Origin: Vibrio gallaecicus
GTDB taxonomy: Bacteria; Pseudomonadota; Gammaproteobacteria; Enterobacterales; Vibrionaceae
DNA length: 64,000 nucleotides
Direction of reading: 5' to 3'
Assembly: GCF_024347495.1 (NCBI RefSeq)
Contig: NZ_AP025491.1
Coordinates: 310,001-374,000 of the forward strand
Shown here: positions 55,716 through 64,000 of the stretch, piece after piece
Layout: every line of letters begins with the position of its first letter
Position numbering within the stretch: position 1 is the stretch's first letter
Notes under the pieces: model-generated
The model's database searches: none
Told to the model about the DNA's origin: nothing
Seen by the model: the letters and a program-made list of their open reading frames with translations, nothing else
Translations under genes and position numbers: made by a program

Positions 55716-56247
55716 TGCTTTGCAATTCTTCCCATGTGATTTCTGCAGACTGAGTATCACTATTAACAAATGCAGAGTTACCAGAAAGCATGACAGATAA
55801 ATCCATGGTGCGTTGTGTCATGGCTGCCATTTGCTCAATACCATCATTACTTAAACGCGTAATATCAGCCTTTAGGTAGCCAAATTTGCCTTTATTCTGT
55901 TCCCACCACACATTCGATTTAGTATTAAAGCTGAATACTTTTACATTTTTGGCTAATCGAGTAGCTTTTTTAACGCGCTCAGGATCAGGTTCACCAACAT
56001 CAATCCATTCCAAAATTTGATCATCAAGCGTCTTCTGCCATAGATCCGGCTCTTCAATGCTCGATAACCCTTTGGTGAATTGAAGTTCAGGAGAGGCATT
56101 CAAACAAAAAGCAATGATACGAGCCATCATGCGTTGTTCGGTTTCAGATGGGTGCTGAGCAATCGTTAGATTAAAAGAATCGTAATAATCGCGGTTCATG
56201 TCAGTTAGAGAGATACGAAACTTATAAATTGTTGGTTTAAGAGCCAT
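55708..56247 (-). CDS. yaeQ: YaeQ family protein
   Basis: 179 residues. The family N-terminus (MALKPTIYKFRISLTDMNRDYY), the SETEQRMMARIIAFCLNA block and EEPDLWQKTLDDQILEWIDVGEPD match YaeQ. Known structures show a PD-(D/E)XK-like fold, but no nuclease role is proven. In E. coli it was linked to suppression of RfaH loss. Overlaps an unknown gene. Confidence 0.9.
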   Translation of the reverse strand: MALKPTIYKFRISLTDMNRDYYDSFNLTIAQHPSETEQRMMARIIAFCLNASPELQFTKGLSSIEEPDLWQKTLDDQILEWIDVGEPDPERVKKATRLAKNVKVFSFNTKSNVWWEQNKGKFGYLKADITRLSNDGIEQMAAMTQRTMDLSVMLSGNSAFVNSDTQSAEITWEELQSND

Positions 56248-56307
56248 GGATACATCTTAGATAAAATAGTGGAAGGCGATATTACCCTAATTCTTTGATT
56301 AAGGCGC

Positions 56308-56336
56308 AAAAAAATAGCCAGCAGATGCTGGCTATT
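56308..56336 (-). terminator. Terminator of the cold-shock gene
   Basis: On the minus strand TAGCCAGCA pairs with TGCTGGCTA, followed by seven T. It lies between csp and yaeQ, so they are separate transcripts. Confidence 0.85.
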
Positions 56337-56360
56337 CTTAGAAAGCGATAAGCGACTTAA

Positions 56361-56570
56361 TTAAAGTACTTTAATGCTGTCTGCTTGTGGACCTTTTTGA
56401 CCTTGAGATACAGTGAACTCAACTTTTTGGCCTTCAGCTAGAGTTTTGAAACCGTCGCCTGTGATTGCAGAAAAGTGTGCAAATACGTCAGCGCCGTTTT
56501 CTTGTTGAATGAAACCGAAACCTTTAGTTTCGTTAAACCATTTTACTGTACCAGTAACTGTGTTAGACAT
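56361..56570 (-). CDS. Cold-shock protein, CspA family
   Basis: 69 residues from the ATG at 56570, the normal size, with AGGA upstream; upstream in-frame codons to 56651 are 5' UTR. RNP1 and RNP2 motifs are visible as KGFGFI and DVFAHF. Single-strand nucleic-acid chaperone that melts RNA structure in the cold. Long leader, as usual for csp genes. Confidence 0.95.
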   Translation of the reverse strand: MSNTVTGTVKWFNETKGFGFIQQENGADVFAHFSAITGDGFKTLAEGQKVEFTVSQGQKGPQADSIKVL

Positions 56571-56928
56571 GTTGATATCCTGAAATTTAATTATTATGAG
56601 CCAATTGTGGCACGATAGCGCGGAAAAATTTATTGCTATTGTGTACAACACAACGGGGTTACTAGTAATCCGACGGTATGTGTATATACAAAGAATTTTC
56701 TTTCTAGCCGGGTTCCGAGTCTAAATCAATTAAGTATCAAGTCAACGAATACAAGGGATAAAACGAGCGATATATGCTGGCTGTCAAACTTTTCATTCCT
56801 TAAATATCATGGGGTTACAATAGCATGACGTTTTCTGATATTTTTTGTGAAAGTCTTGCCTCAAATAGATTATGATAGTTATGAATATGTGGTTAATCCA
56901 CAGTTCCTTAATAATGAAAGGAAAACTT
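56571..56928. other. csp leader and arfA promoter region
   Basis: 358 bp between divergent csp and arfA. It should hold the long csp 5' UTR (minus) and the arfA promoter. No cold-box sequence was assigned with certainty, and no other gene is seen. Confidence 0.5.
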
Positions 56929-57195
56929 ATGGGTAAGAAAAGTAAGGCTCTGAAGCCAGCTTTGAATCGGGTCGATGTAACCGACTCTATTGAAGTTGAA
57001 ACAGGGCGGGGAATAGTAAAAGACAACGCATTAAAAGCAGTCGTAACCAGTAGAATATTCAGAAGCAGAGTAGAAAAAGCGAAAAAAGGAAAGGGAAGTT
57101 TTACAAGGAAAGGTAAGCATAGAGGCAAAGAGCCCTATTCAAAAGTTGCTGAAGAGCGATATTTGAATAGGGCTTTTTTTTGCTCAATAGATTAA
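56929..57195 (+). CDS. arfA: Alternative ribosome-rescue factor A, from a nonstop mRNA
   Basis: 88 codons from the ATG at 56929 with AAAGGA upstream. The central part ([37 protein letters not shown]) matches ArfA, which recruits RF2 to free stalled ribosomes when tmRNA fails. A rho-independent terminator hairpin lies inside the reading frame at 57131-57181, before the stop at 57193-57195. The mRNA should therefore lack a stop codon, so the gene product is tmRNA-sensitive and appears when trans-translation fails. Residues 1-66 precede the hairpin. Confidence 0.92.
   Translation: MGKKSKALKPALNRVDVTDSIEVETGRGIVKDNALKAVVTSRIFRSRVEKAKKGKGSFTRKGKHRGKEPYSKVAEERYLNRAFFCSID
57131..57181 (+). terminator. 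Terminator inside the arfA reading frame
   Basis: AGCCCTATTCAAA (57131-57143) pairs perfectly with TTTGAATAGGGCT (57162-57174), followed by TTTTTTTT. The stop codon is about 14 bases farther on, so the transcript probably ends within the coding region. Confidence 0.9.
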
Positions 57196-57243
57196 GACTT
57201 TTGAGCAAAACGAAGTACGGAAGCGTTAGTTCTTTCTTAAGGA

Positions 57244-58413
57244 CTAACGCTCAACTTTCGGTGAGTAAATGGAGTATGCGGTAATCTGCCCTGCAACAAT
57301 GGCAGAAAACATGAATAATGCGGACAAACCAATGCTAGGAATTGGTAATATAGATTGCTCAAATACCGATTGGCTTGCACTCACCAATACTCGGCTACCT
57401 GGCACAAGAATGATGATGCCTTGTACAATATAAATTGCGCCTGTTAGGTTCATTCTTTTGGCTATCCAAGTTCCATAAAGCGTAATGAGAACGGTAGTCA
57501 CCCAAGTTCCTACAACCCAACCACTATCAAAGCCTAAATAGAATGGTCCCCACATACCCAGTACCGCGACAGGCAACCCAAGTAATATGTCTTTTGGACG
57601 CGCATTAAATATCACCCCGATACATACAGATATGAGCACTAGTCCCGAAACGTGCATCCAGGTTGGCACTTCATTGGTATACGAGATGGATTCAACTTGC
57701 CCCCATAATGCCTCTCCAATATTAAGCCCCATGACTATTCCAACAAAAAGCTTAATCAAAGAAAGCGCGCTTTGCCCTAATAAACTGGTTCCCGATACTA
57801 AATCATTAAAGGCGAGGCATTCGAGTGCATTTGCGATTGATAATCCGGGTACAAATAGAACAACAGATGCAATACAAAGTGCCCAAATAGGAATTGGCAT
57901 ACCGGTGCTGGCTAAGAAAGCGACGAAAATACCAGTGATAAGAGCTGAGATAAACTCAGCTGCAATGGCTCTTCGTGAATGACAAACTTGCTGACATACC
58001 CATACCATGAAACCCAGCAATACGGAAAAAGCGACAGCTTCCAATGTACTGCCCACCAACATTAAATAAGCAGGTGGAATGCCCATATTCGCAAGCGCAC
58101 TGACCACTTTTGAATAGCCAACAGGCTCAGGTACGGGCTCGCTACTCGGTTGGTTAATACGAATGATCGTATTCGCAAGTAAGCTGAGGTTAATGGATGC
58201 TGGTTTATGGCGTTTAAGAATGACAGCATTATTATCATCAGGGAATTGGTAATTGATCGCGGTGGGGGTGGCTTGAATCATCACATCAACCCCATGCTTC
58301 TTTGCATAATATTGAGTATATTTTTCGAGCTTATATGGGGCACAACCACTGCGATGAAGAGTGTCTCCAATTTCAACAATTTTGTTAATTCTATACTGCG
58401 AAGGCATGGGCAT
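57244..58413 (-). CDS. ThrE-family threonine/serine exporter
   Basis: 389 residues. N-terminal hydrophilic part (1-115, with HRSGCAPYKLEKY) followed by about ten membrane spans in two halves of the ThrE type (PF06738 plus a second YjjP/YjjB-like half). It would export threonine or serine, though the substrate in this organism is not shown. Start ATG at 58413; ATG 58407 is also possible. Confidence 0.85.
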   Translation of the reverse strand: MPMPSQYRINKIVEIGDTLHRSGCAPYKLEKYTQYYAKKHGVDVMIQATPTAINYQFPDDNNAVILKRHKPASINLSLLANTIIRINQPSSEPVPEPVGYSKVVSALANMGIPPAYLMLVGSTLEAVAFSVLLGFMVWVCQQVCHSRRAIAAEFISALITGIFVAFLASTGMPIPIWALCIASVVLFVPGLSIANALECLAFNDLVSGTSLLGQSALSLIKLFVGIVMGLNIGEALWGQVESISYTNEVPTWMHVSGLVLISVCIGVIFNARPKDILLGLPVAVLGMWGPFYLGFDSGWVVGTWVTTVLITLYGTWIAKRMNLTGAIYIVQGIIILVPGSRVLVSASQSVFEQSILPIPSIGLSALFMFSAIVAGQITAYSIYSPKVER

Positions 58414-58620
58414 TTAAGGGATGAACAAATTTGCGGCAAATGTACCAGAGCTGTTTTCAAATAACGAGATATTTAGGTGATTTTACGCAGACTTTTTACT
58501 ACTTTTTACCAACATTGAATACTTGAGCCTTACATCTACCTAATTTGTACTAAGCTTATTAAAAAGTTTTGTATATATGTATTTTTTATAAAGTTTTCAA
58601 TACGTAAAAAAGTATAGGGA

Positions 58621-60162
58621 GTGAGATTGGATCGAAGAACGAAACGTCGACAAATGATCGTATCTGTTGTTATTGCCATCTTTATTTATTTTGGCTCGTC
58701 AGTTGTGATTTCAAGAATTTTGTCATACCAGCTATGGCAGCAAACGACCGTTGAAGCAAGCAGAATGCTAGCAAGCGCCAACGAAATTAAAGATGAGATC
58801 ATACTGAGCTTAACCAACCTAAATATCCTTCCTTTTGAGCAATGTTCAGATGAAAATCTATTGGAAATGCGTAAGACACTTTTTCGCTCTCAGTACATTA
58901 AGGATGTCGGCTATTTCACTAATGGAGACTTAGTGTGCACGACAGGCTTAGGACAATTAGATGTACCGTTTAAAGATAGAACCCCACCAAATTTTGTGAC
59001 TGAAGATGGAATTGAGTATTGGAGTTTTGAACACTTAATCTTTTTTGACCAAGAGCACTCTGCACTGATTGCTCGTTATCAAAACTATAATGTCGTGGTT
59101 GAGCCAACAACATTCGGTCATTTAGTTAGTGAAGATTATGAATGGGAGATGTTCTTCAACGGTAATAATCAAACCTATACATGGGCGGGACAAGAGGGGG
59201 TTGCCGATGAAGCAAGGAAAGAGCAGCCAATGAGCCTAATGTCTCCGGCTTTGGTTTCTGTCATAAAGTGCAACTCATATAAGCGTGTTTGTGTGGCGGT
59301 TAAACCAAAATTATTAAACCGAAGTGAATACCCACCGCTATTGTTTGAATTAACTACGTTACTTTCCATTTGTTTTTCGGTTTTTGCCTACTTGCTAGTA
59401 CATAAGTATTTTCGAGTTCAATGGACACCGATTAAACGGGTGCAGAGAGGTTTAGCTTCTAACCAATTTTATTGTTTATATCAGCCGATCGTTGAACTGA
59501 AAAGTGGGAAGATAATCGGTGTTGAAATGCTTGCAAGATTTGAAGATCAGTATGGGTCATTAACTCCCGACGAGTTTATTCCGCTAATTAGCCAGTTAAA
59601 TAAAACTTGGCAGTTCACGGAACAGGTCATGCTCAAAGCTATGCAGGAAACAGTACCAATTAGCCATAGTGGATTTAAACTGAGCATGAACATATATCCT
59701 CAAGATATAGCCAATGGGAATGTTGAATCTTTACTCGAACTGAGTGCATTCAACGACTTTCCAGGAAAGATCATGCTAGAGGTAACAGAGAGTGAGTATT
59801 TAGAAGGGGATGGTGCCTGCAATACGCTTAGCCAATTACAAAAACAAGGTGTGGATATTGCCATTGATGATTTTGGTACAGGTTACTCTAACCTAAATCA
59901 GCTACGGAAAATAAACAGCCAAGTGCTCAAAATTGATAGAAGCTTTGTTATTGATGTTGAAGATGGGGCAATTCGTTCATCTTTAATCCAACATATTGTT
60001 GATATTGCTCGAGCTGAGAATATGTTACTCGTGGCTGAAGGGGTCGAAACCTCGGTTCAGCACCAAGCATTAGCCAAAATGGGGATAGAATATGCCCAGG
60101 GCTGGGCGTTTGGCAGACCAATGAGTTATGAAAAGCTAGTCCGCCTCCTTATTGAAGAGTAA
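58621..60162 (+). CDS. CSS-motif EAL phosphodiesterase
   Basis: 513 residues from GTG 58621; a TTG at 58627 fits the AGGGAG ribosome site better and gives 511. Two membrane helices frame a periplasmic CSS domain with Cys in EQCSDENLLEM and LVCTTGLG, in which disulfides sense redox state. The cytoplasmic EAL domain has GVEMLARF (EML instead of EAL), DDFGTGYSNL and the LKIDRSF block, so hydrolysis of c-di-GMP is expected. No GGDEF domain. Confidence 0.88.
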   Translation: MRLDRRTKRRQMIVSVVIAIFIYFGSSVVISRILSYQLWQQTTVEASRMLASANEIKDEIILSLTNLNILPFEQCSDENLLEMRKTLFRSQYIKDVGYFTNGDLVCTTGLGQLDVPFKDRTPPNFVTEDGIEYWSFEHLIFFDQEHSALIARYQNYNVVVEPTTFGHLVSEDYEWEMFFNGNNQTYTWAGQEGVADEARKEQPMSLMSPALVSVIKCNSYKRVCVAVKPKLLNRSEYPPLLFELTTLLSICFSVFAYLLVHKYFRVQWTPIKRVQRGLASNQFYCLYQPIVELKSGKIIGVEMLARFEDQYGSLTPDEFIPLISQLNKTWQFTEQVMLKAMQETVPISHSGFKLSMNIYPQDIANGNVESLLELSAFNDFPGKIMLEVTESEYLEGDGACNTLSQLQKQGVDIAIDDFGTGYSNLNQLRKINSQVLKIDRSFVIDVEDGAIRSSLIQHIVDIARAENMLLVAEGVETSVQHQALAKMGIEYAQGWAFGRPMSYEKLVRLLIEE

Positions 60163-60322
60163 GAACATAGTGCGCTAGATCACATTTATATTTTATCGAG
60201 AGCTACGTAATGTGTAAAAAACTAGCGCTTTGCTGAATATACGGCCACTTAGACGAAAAAGGTAATAAAAAAGGTTTCGTTTTCAGTTAGATGTGGCATT
60301 ATCAATCTCGTTAAGACGATGT

Positions 60323-60397
<75 letters not shown>

Positions 60398-60433
60398 AGT
60401 CTTGCCGCTATTCAGTCTTTTTCGAGACAATAT

Positions 60434-60508
<75 letters not shown>

Positions 60509-60598
60509 TATAGCTCAATCCGAGCAATATTTTACTCCCCAAAATTTATTAAAATGAAATTAATATTTAGCGCTTTGTTGCGAGAAATTTTGCCGCCT

Positions 60599-60681
60599 TA
60601 ACATTAGCATTGACTTATTTAGCTGATGCTAATGTTATTTCTGAAAAGTATTGAGACCACTTTGAGACCATATTGAGACTC
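60599..60681. promoter_or_regulatory. Hairpin and three direct repeats at the element end
   Basis: Hairpin AACATTAGCAT/ATGCTAATGTT (60599-60637). Then TTGAGACCA at 60651 and 60662 and TTGAGACTC at 60673, spaced 11 bp. Such evenly spaced short repeats beside an integrase gene look like arm-type integrase binding sites. Confidence 0.5.
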
Positions 60682-60751
60682 AACAGTGTTTTGGTACTAA
60701 CTCAGATAGAATTGAAAATGAATACTAATCATCAGCTTATTATTAGTTTCT

Positions 60752-60967
60752 CTAATCGATGCTATCTTGAGTTTGTACTTCTAATAGTTCACCCACAGTA
60801 CAGTTTAAATAGACGCAGATTTTTTCAAGAGTTTCAAAATCAATTCGGTTATTTGTTTCATGAAATAACCTATTAACTGTACTTCTATTTATTCCAGTAT
60901 CTCTTACTACATCAGCAATTTTTAGCTTTCTAGCGCCAAGTAAAGTTGAAAGATGACATTTAATCAT
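60752..60967 (-). CDS. Small XRE-family (Cro/C1-type) repressor
   Basis: 71 residues, with a helix-turn-helix at about 16-45 (IADVVRDTGINRSTVNRLFHE) and a hydrophobic C-terminal part. A typical element repressor. Divergent to the xis-int genes, with operator-like repeats between. Start ATG at 60967. Confidence 0.85.
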   Translation of the reverse strand: MIKCHLSTLLGARKLKIADVVRDTGINRSTVNRLFHETNNRIDFETLEKICVYLNCTVGELLEVQTQDSID

Positions 60968-61084
60968 GTCTTAAAAGACCTCAAATGCTTCGCTAGAGAT
61001 ACAAAATGATGTTGACAGGTTGCTTTTTGTGTCATGTTGTTTCTCTAGAGCTACAAAGTGTAGCGACAAAGATAGGAAATGATT
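60968..61084. promoter_or_regulatory. Divergent operator region of the integrative element
   Basis: Direct repeat CTAGAGnTACAAArTG at 60993-61008 and 61045-61060. The second copy overlaps the palindrome GCTACAAAGTGTAGC (61050-61064). A TTGACA -35 box (61012-61017) lies between them. The XRE repressor is the natural ligand. Confidence 0.5.
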
Positions 61085-61294
61085 ATGTCATATACATACC
61101 TAACAACTGAAGAACTATCTTCAGCAATCAAATACAACCAACGTGTAATTCGAGAGCAGTTGAAAGATTCGGTTCTATTTGAAGGCATTCATTACATTCG
61201 TCCTTTCGGAGGTCGGAAAATTCTTTTTATTTGGGAAAGAGTTGAAGAAGAGATGCTTAACGGAATTACTACAGAGTCATTAATTTTGAAATGA
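61085..61294 (+). CDS. Excisionase-like small DNA-binding protein
   Basis: About 69 residues from the ATG at 61085, spaced well from AGGA; ATG 61079 is too near. Reads SYTYLTTEELSSAIKYNQRV, then HYIRPFGGRKILFIWERVEEEM, the pattern of small winged-helix Xis/AlpA proteins. Precedes the integrase by 10 bp. Likely directs excision. Confidence 0.7.
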   Translation: MSYTYLTTEELSSAIKYNQRVIREQLKDSVLFEGIHYIRPFGGRKILFIWERVEEEMLNGITTESLILK

Positions 61295-61304
61295 GGGATA
61301 AATA

Positions 61305-62483
61305 ATGGGAAGTGTGAATGAGCGAGGTGGTATGTTATTTCTGGATTTTAGATTCAAAGGAAGTCGTTGTCGTGAATATACTAAGCTCCAAGATACTAAA
61401 GTAAATAGAAGTCGAACATCGAAACTATTACAAAAAATTGAGGCTGAAATCATTCTTGATACTTTTGATTACGGTAAATATTTTCCGAACAGTAAACTTC
61501 GCGAAAAATTTGATTCATTAGATGAACGAAAACGGAAATCTAAAGCCTATTTTAACGCACCAGACTCACCTAGGTTCGAAGAGTTCGCTCGAATTTGGTT
61601 AACTGAAATGAAGATAGAGTGGAGTAAAGGCCATTATGAAGACGTAGAAGGCGTTCTGAATAAGTATTTGCTCCCTACATTCGGGAATAAGAAGATCAGC
61701 GCCATCAATAAGGGACAAATCCTACAATTTCGTACCATCCTCGCCAAAGTACCGGGACGAAAAAGTAGCTTTCTAAGCCCATCACGTATCAACCACATAA
61801 TGACACCCCTAAGGATGCTGCTTAATGAAGCCGCCGCTCGTTACGACTTTACCTCACCATGGAAGAATATTAAAGCCTTAAAAGTGGGGCGCACTGAAGT
61901 CGATCCTTTTAACTTCGGTGAAGTTGATAAGATCATTAATAGCGTCCCAGAGCACTATAAAGCTTATTATACCACTCGTTTTTTTACAGGGTTAAGAACA
62001 GGTGAAATTGACGGTTTAATGTGGGACTCAGTGAACTTGGATGACAAGACATTGACTGTCAATCAAAGCTTAAATCGCGGTGAGATCTCAACGTTAAAAA
62101 CGGAGGGATCTTATCGTGTAATTTCTCTGACTGATAGAGTCGTTCATGCTCTGAAGGAGCATCAGAGAAAATCTTACCTGAAAGATGAATTTGTGTTTAC
62201 CAATGAAAAACGTAATCCAATAAATTATCAAGTTCATTCACGAACGGTTTGGTACCCAGCTTTAGAAAAAGCCAAATTAAGAGCTCGTAACCCTTACCAG
62301 ACTCGACATACCTTTGCCACATTATTACTGGCATCTGGTGAGTCTCCGGAGTGGATCGCTAATCAAATGGGTCATACAACCACAACGATGTTATTTCGTG
62401 TTTATTCGCGTTATGTGCCGAATCTAACAAGGCAAGACGGCAGTGCATTTGCGACATTTTTGAATAATGGAGGTCAATTATGA
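61305..62483 (+). CDS. Tyrosine recombinase / integrase
   Basis: 392 residues. N-terminal arm-binding part (1-80), SAM-like core-binding domain (about 90-190), catalytic domain (200-380) with Arg231 (GLRTGE), Lys265, RHTF at 334-337, His357 (GHTT) and nucleophile Tyr367 (FRVYSRY). The first HxxR His is Tyr331. Integrates at the tRNA-Gly. Four-base overlap with the next gene. Confidence 0.95.
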   Translation: MGSVNERGGMLFLDFRFKGSRCREYTKLQDTKVNRSRTSKLLQKIEAEIILDTFDYGKYFPNSKLREKFDSLDERKRKSKAYFNAPDSPRFEEFARIWLTEMKIEWSKGHYEDVEGVLNKYLLPTFGNKKISAINKGQILQFRTILAKVPGRKSSFLSPSRINHIMTPLRMLLNEAAARYDFTSPWKNIKALKVGRTEVDPFNFGEVDKIINSVPEHYKAYYTTRFFTGLRTGEIDGLMWDSVNLDDKTLTVNQSLNRGEISTLKTEGSYRVISLTDRVVHALKEHQRKSYLKDEFVFTNEKRNPINYQVHSRTVWYPALEKAKLRARNPYQTRHTFATLLLASGESPEWIANQMGHTTTTMLFRVYSRYVPNLTRQDGSAFATFLNNGGQL

Positions 62484-62791
62484 AGTACTCACCATTAGCG
62501 ATCCACTGTACTAGTCTGTGCTTTGATGTGATTCAACAAGCTTCGTTTAAGGATCTGACTCATAAGGATATCGATAGTTTTAGAGAAGATGTATATGTCC
62601 TAATCTGTGAGCGAACATTGCTACTGCCAGGCAAGCAAAACCGTGAGCATCAATTCGTGGATCAAGTTACTGATGGAGTTATTAGAGTTCTGCATCAATG
62701 TTTAAATAACCCGACAGCAAGAGATTCAGTATGGATTTTAGCTGCTCTCGAATCACGTATAGAAACGTCCATCAAAATTTCTCTTCATTAA
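62480..62791 (+). CDS. Hypothetical protein overlapping the integrase gene
   Basis: 103 residues, ATG overlapping the integrase stop by 4 bases. No signal peptide or known motif; Cys at positions 10, 14 and 38 and helix-rich. Translationally coupled to the integrase. Confidence 0.65.
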   Translation: MKYSPLAIHCTSLCFDVIQQASFKDLTHKDIDSFREDVYVLICERTLLLPGKQNREHQFVDQVTDGVIRVLHQCLNNPTARDSVWILAALESRIETSIKISLH

Positions 62792-62874
62792 ATATAAGTA
62801 GTTAAAAATGTGTGCCCAGTAAAGATCTTTATGTGCGCACATTTCGATGTCCATCTGACTTTAAGTGTGCGCCT

Positions 62875-63282
62875 ATGCGGAAAATTATTGTTGTCTTAAA
62901 TGCGAACACAAATCGGAAGTCGACCAAGAAAAACATCCGGTTTGAACACGAACTTGTGGATGAAATCGAGAGGGTAAAGCTAAAAAATGTAAGTTTTTCA
63001 AGTTGGGTAAAACAAGCATGTCGCGAGAAAGTAGCCAGTGAGACTATCGATGGTGATGTGTGCGCACAGGGTGAAAGTTATTCACAATTAAATGTGCGCC
63101 CACGAGCAAGTAACAAGTCAGAAACCATTAATAATATGAGTACGCTCGAACTGATTAAGTACTGGGATGAGAAGGGTTTATATCATCAACAAATTGCTGA
63201 AAAGTTGAATGAACTCGGACGAGAGACCCCAAATAATAAAACATGGAATAGGGCGCTAGTGAGGCTGACACTTCATGATTAG
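62875..63282 (+). CDS. Hypothetical RHH/YlcI-YnfO-like DNA-binding protein
   Basis: About 135 residues from the ATG at 62875; GTG 62812 and 62833 are other in-frame starts and none has a strong ribosome site. Residues about 17-50 (STKKNIRFEHELVDEIERV, then SFSSWVKQACREK) resemble the ribbon-helix-helix proteins of prophages (YlcI/YnfO). The C-terminal 50 residues (LIKYWDEKGLYHQQIAEKLNELG) look like a second helix-turn-helix. The gene and its upstream region contain several TGTGCGC motifs. Confidence 0.6.
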   Translation: MRKIIVVLNANTNRKSTKKNIRFEHELVDEIERVKLKNVSFSSWVKQACREKVASETIDGDVCAQGESYSQLNVRPRASNKSETINNMSTLELIKYWDEKGLYHQQIAEKLNELGRETPNNKTWNRALVRLTLHD

Positions 63283-63316
63283 CTAAGCTAATTAAATGAT
63301 TTAAATTCATTTTCAG

Positions 63317-63628
63317 CTACTTCAGTTTTTGCTGAAGAAGGTGCAATTGAATATTTAGTTTTTGTTCTAATTCGGACTTTTGTCGATTTAACTCGATCAA
63401 GCTTTTCACTACTGGCGGTTTGTCCTCCTCTCGTAATTTATAAAATAAATTAAGTTGTTCTGGTGACATTTTCTGTAATGTTTCTGTTAAATCAATTTCA
63501 GCTTTGATTACCGCAATTTCGATACGAGTTGAAGATGTTTGTTTTCGCAAGTGACGGGTAGAACAGAGCATCTTTTTCATATCAGTGGATATATGCTCTA
63601 TTTCTGAAAGGAAGGAATTGATTATCAT
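63317..63628 (-). CDS. Hypothetical coiled-coil protein
   Basis: 103 residues, strongly helical, with heptad-like leucines in the last 50 residues (SLIELNRQKSELEQKLNIQLHLLQQ). No known family. Convergent with the RHH-like gene. Part of the integrative element's cargo or control set. Confidence 0.6.
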   Translation of the reverse strand: MIINSFLSEIEHISTDMKKMLCSTRHLRKQTSSTRIEIAVIKAEIDLTETLQKMSPEQLNLFYKLREEDKPPVVKSLIELNRQKSELEQKLNIQLHLLQQKLK

Positions 63629-64000
63629 ATGTTGGACCTATATATAAATATGTCTTTTGTTGTATTGTTGTTGGTAACGACAACCTTGTGAAGTACTGTT
63701 TTAAAATCCAGGTACTGATTAAGCTAATCTAGTGTTGTGCCTTTGAAGTATTTAACCACTCTCCGGTCTTTAGTGCCGATAAATATTACAGCCATGGTAG
63801 AAAAGATAATATCACCTAAATCACAGTCATCGTTGCTGTTTATCCAACACTTTTTAAGTGTTGGATAAGTAAGGTGATGATGGTTAATGGAGGAGAAGTG
63901 AAAGAAAATCGGTCTCGATTAAGGTTATAATTTCAATTTTATTTATATACTCCCACCCTGAACGACGAATTTAGAACTCCATAATTAAAATTGACGTCAA
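63629..64000. other. Right edge of window, inside the integrative element
   Basis: 372 bp without a supported gene. It includes a perfect 13-bp inverted repeat TTATCCAACACTT/AAGTGTTGGATAA (63840-63868). A strong ribosome site GGAGGAGAA then leads to GTG at 63899 and a 10-codon reading frame ending TAA. The element continues beyond the window. Confidence 0.45.

Overview
The window reads as a contiguous piece of a marine Vibrionaceae chromosome, most likely a Vibrio of the Splendidus-clade type. The evidence is the gene set: secreted GH18 chitinase, PL7 alginate lyase, HME-RND copper efflux, several c-di-GMP enzymes, a tal-tkt operon, ArfA, YaeQ and MoeA/MoeB. The species and the assignment to the second chromosome are inferences. 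Coding density is high, and nearly all genes have clear Vibrio-style ribosome sites and hairpin terminators. There is no rRNA and no CRISPR array.

Layout. 1-0.8 kb is gene-poor and holds a decayed serine-recombinase fragment. 0.8-5.3 kb has a membrane-anchored AraC regulator, a secreted alpha/beta hydrolase, a CatB-type acetyltransferase, a Crp/Fnr regulator and an isoprenylcysteine-type methyltransferase. 5.4-9.0 kb is an apparent operon of two exported spondin-domain proteins followed by an OmpR-type regulator and its histidine kinase. 9.2-15.5 kb (minus strand) is a drug-efflux operon: an ABC-type membrane domain without ATPase, an RND adaptor, an RND pump, then an AraC/GyrI-like regulator. 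15.9-18.6 kb holds a MATE exporter, a GNAT acetyltransferase and a DUF6653-like membrane protein.

18.6-26.5 kb is a copper/silver detoxification cluster. It starts with a textbook MerR-type (CueR-like) promoter with a 19-bp spacer and runs through a His/Met-rich exported protein, CusC-, CusB- and CusA-like proteins and a Met-rich cupredoxin. The CusB-like adaptor carries a metal-binding N-terminal domain and two fused CusF-like domains. 26.8-29.0 kb has a SigZ-type ECF sigma factor and a eukaryotic-type glutathione synthetase. 29.4-37.2 kb has the alginate lyase, a hypothetical gene, a LysR/racemase/MFS group, a nucleoside-recognition membrane protein diverging from an Lrp-type regulator, and an LpxL-family acyltransferase.

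37.5-42 kb is the minus-strand tal-tkt operon with a divergent SorC-family regulator and candidate operators between them. 42-50 kb has the chitinase, a GGDEF-EAL protein with a degenerate GGDEF site, SseA, and a LruC-domain protein paired with a lipoprotein. 50-60 kb has moeA-moeB, folE, a GGDEF cyclase, yaeQ with a partner, a cold-shock gene, arfA encoded with a terminator inside its reading frame, a ThrE-type exporter and a CSS-EAL phosphodiesterase.

At 60.3 kb two identical tRNA-Gly(TCC) genes abut an integrative element that begins with arm-type repeats, a small XRE repressor, an Xis-like protein and a tyrosine integrase. It carries small unknown genes and runs off the right edge, so its cargo and far att site are not visible. 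The best candidates for new biology are the spondin/two-component operon, the ABC-membrane-domain/RND operon, the double-CusF adaptor, the eukaryotic-type glutathione synthetase next to SigZ, and the integrative element. No wholly new system can be demonstrated from sequence alone.
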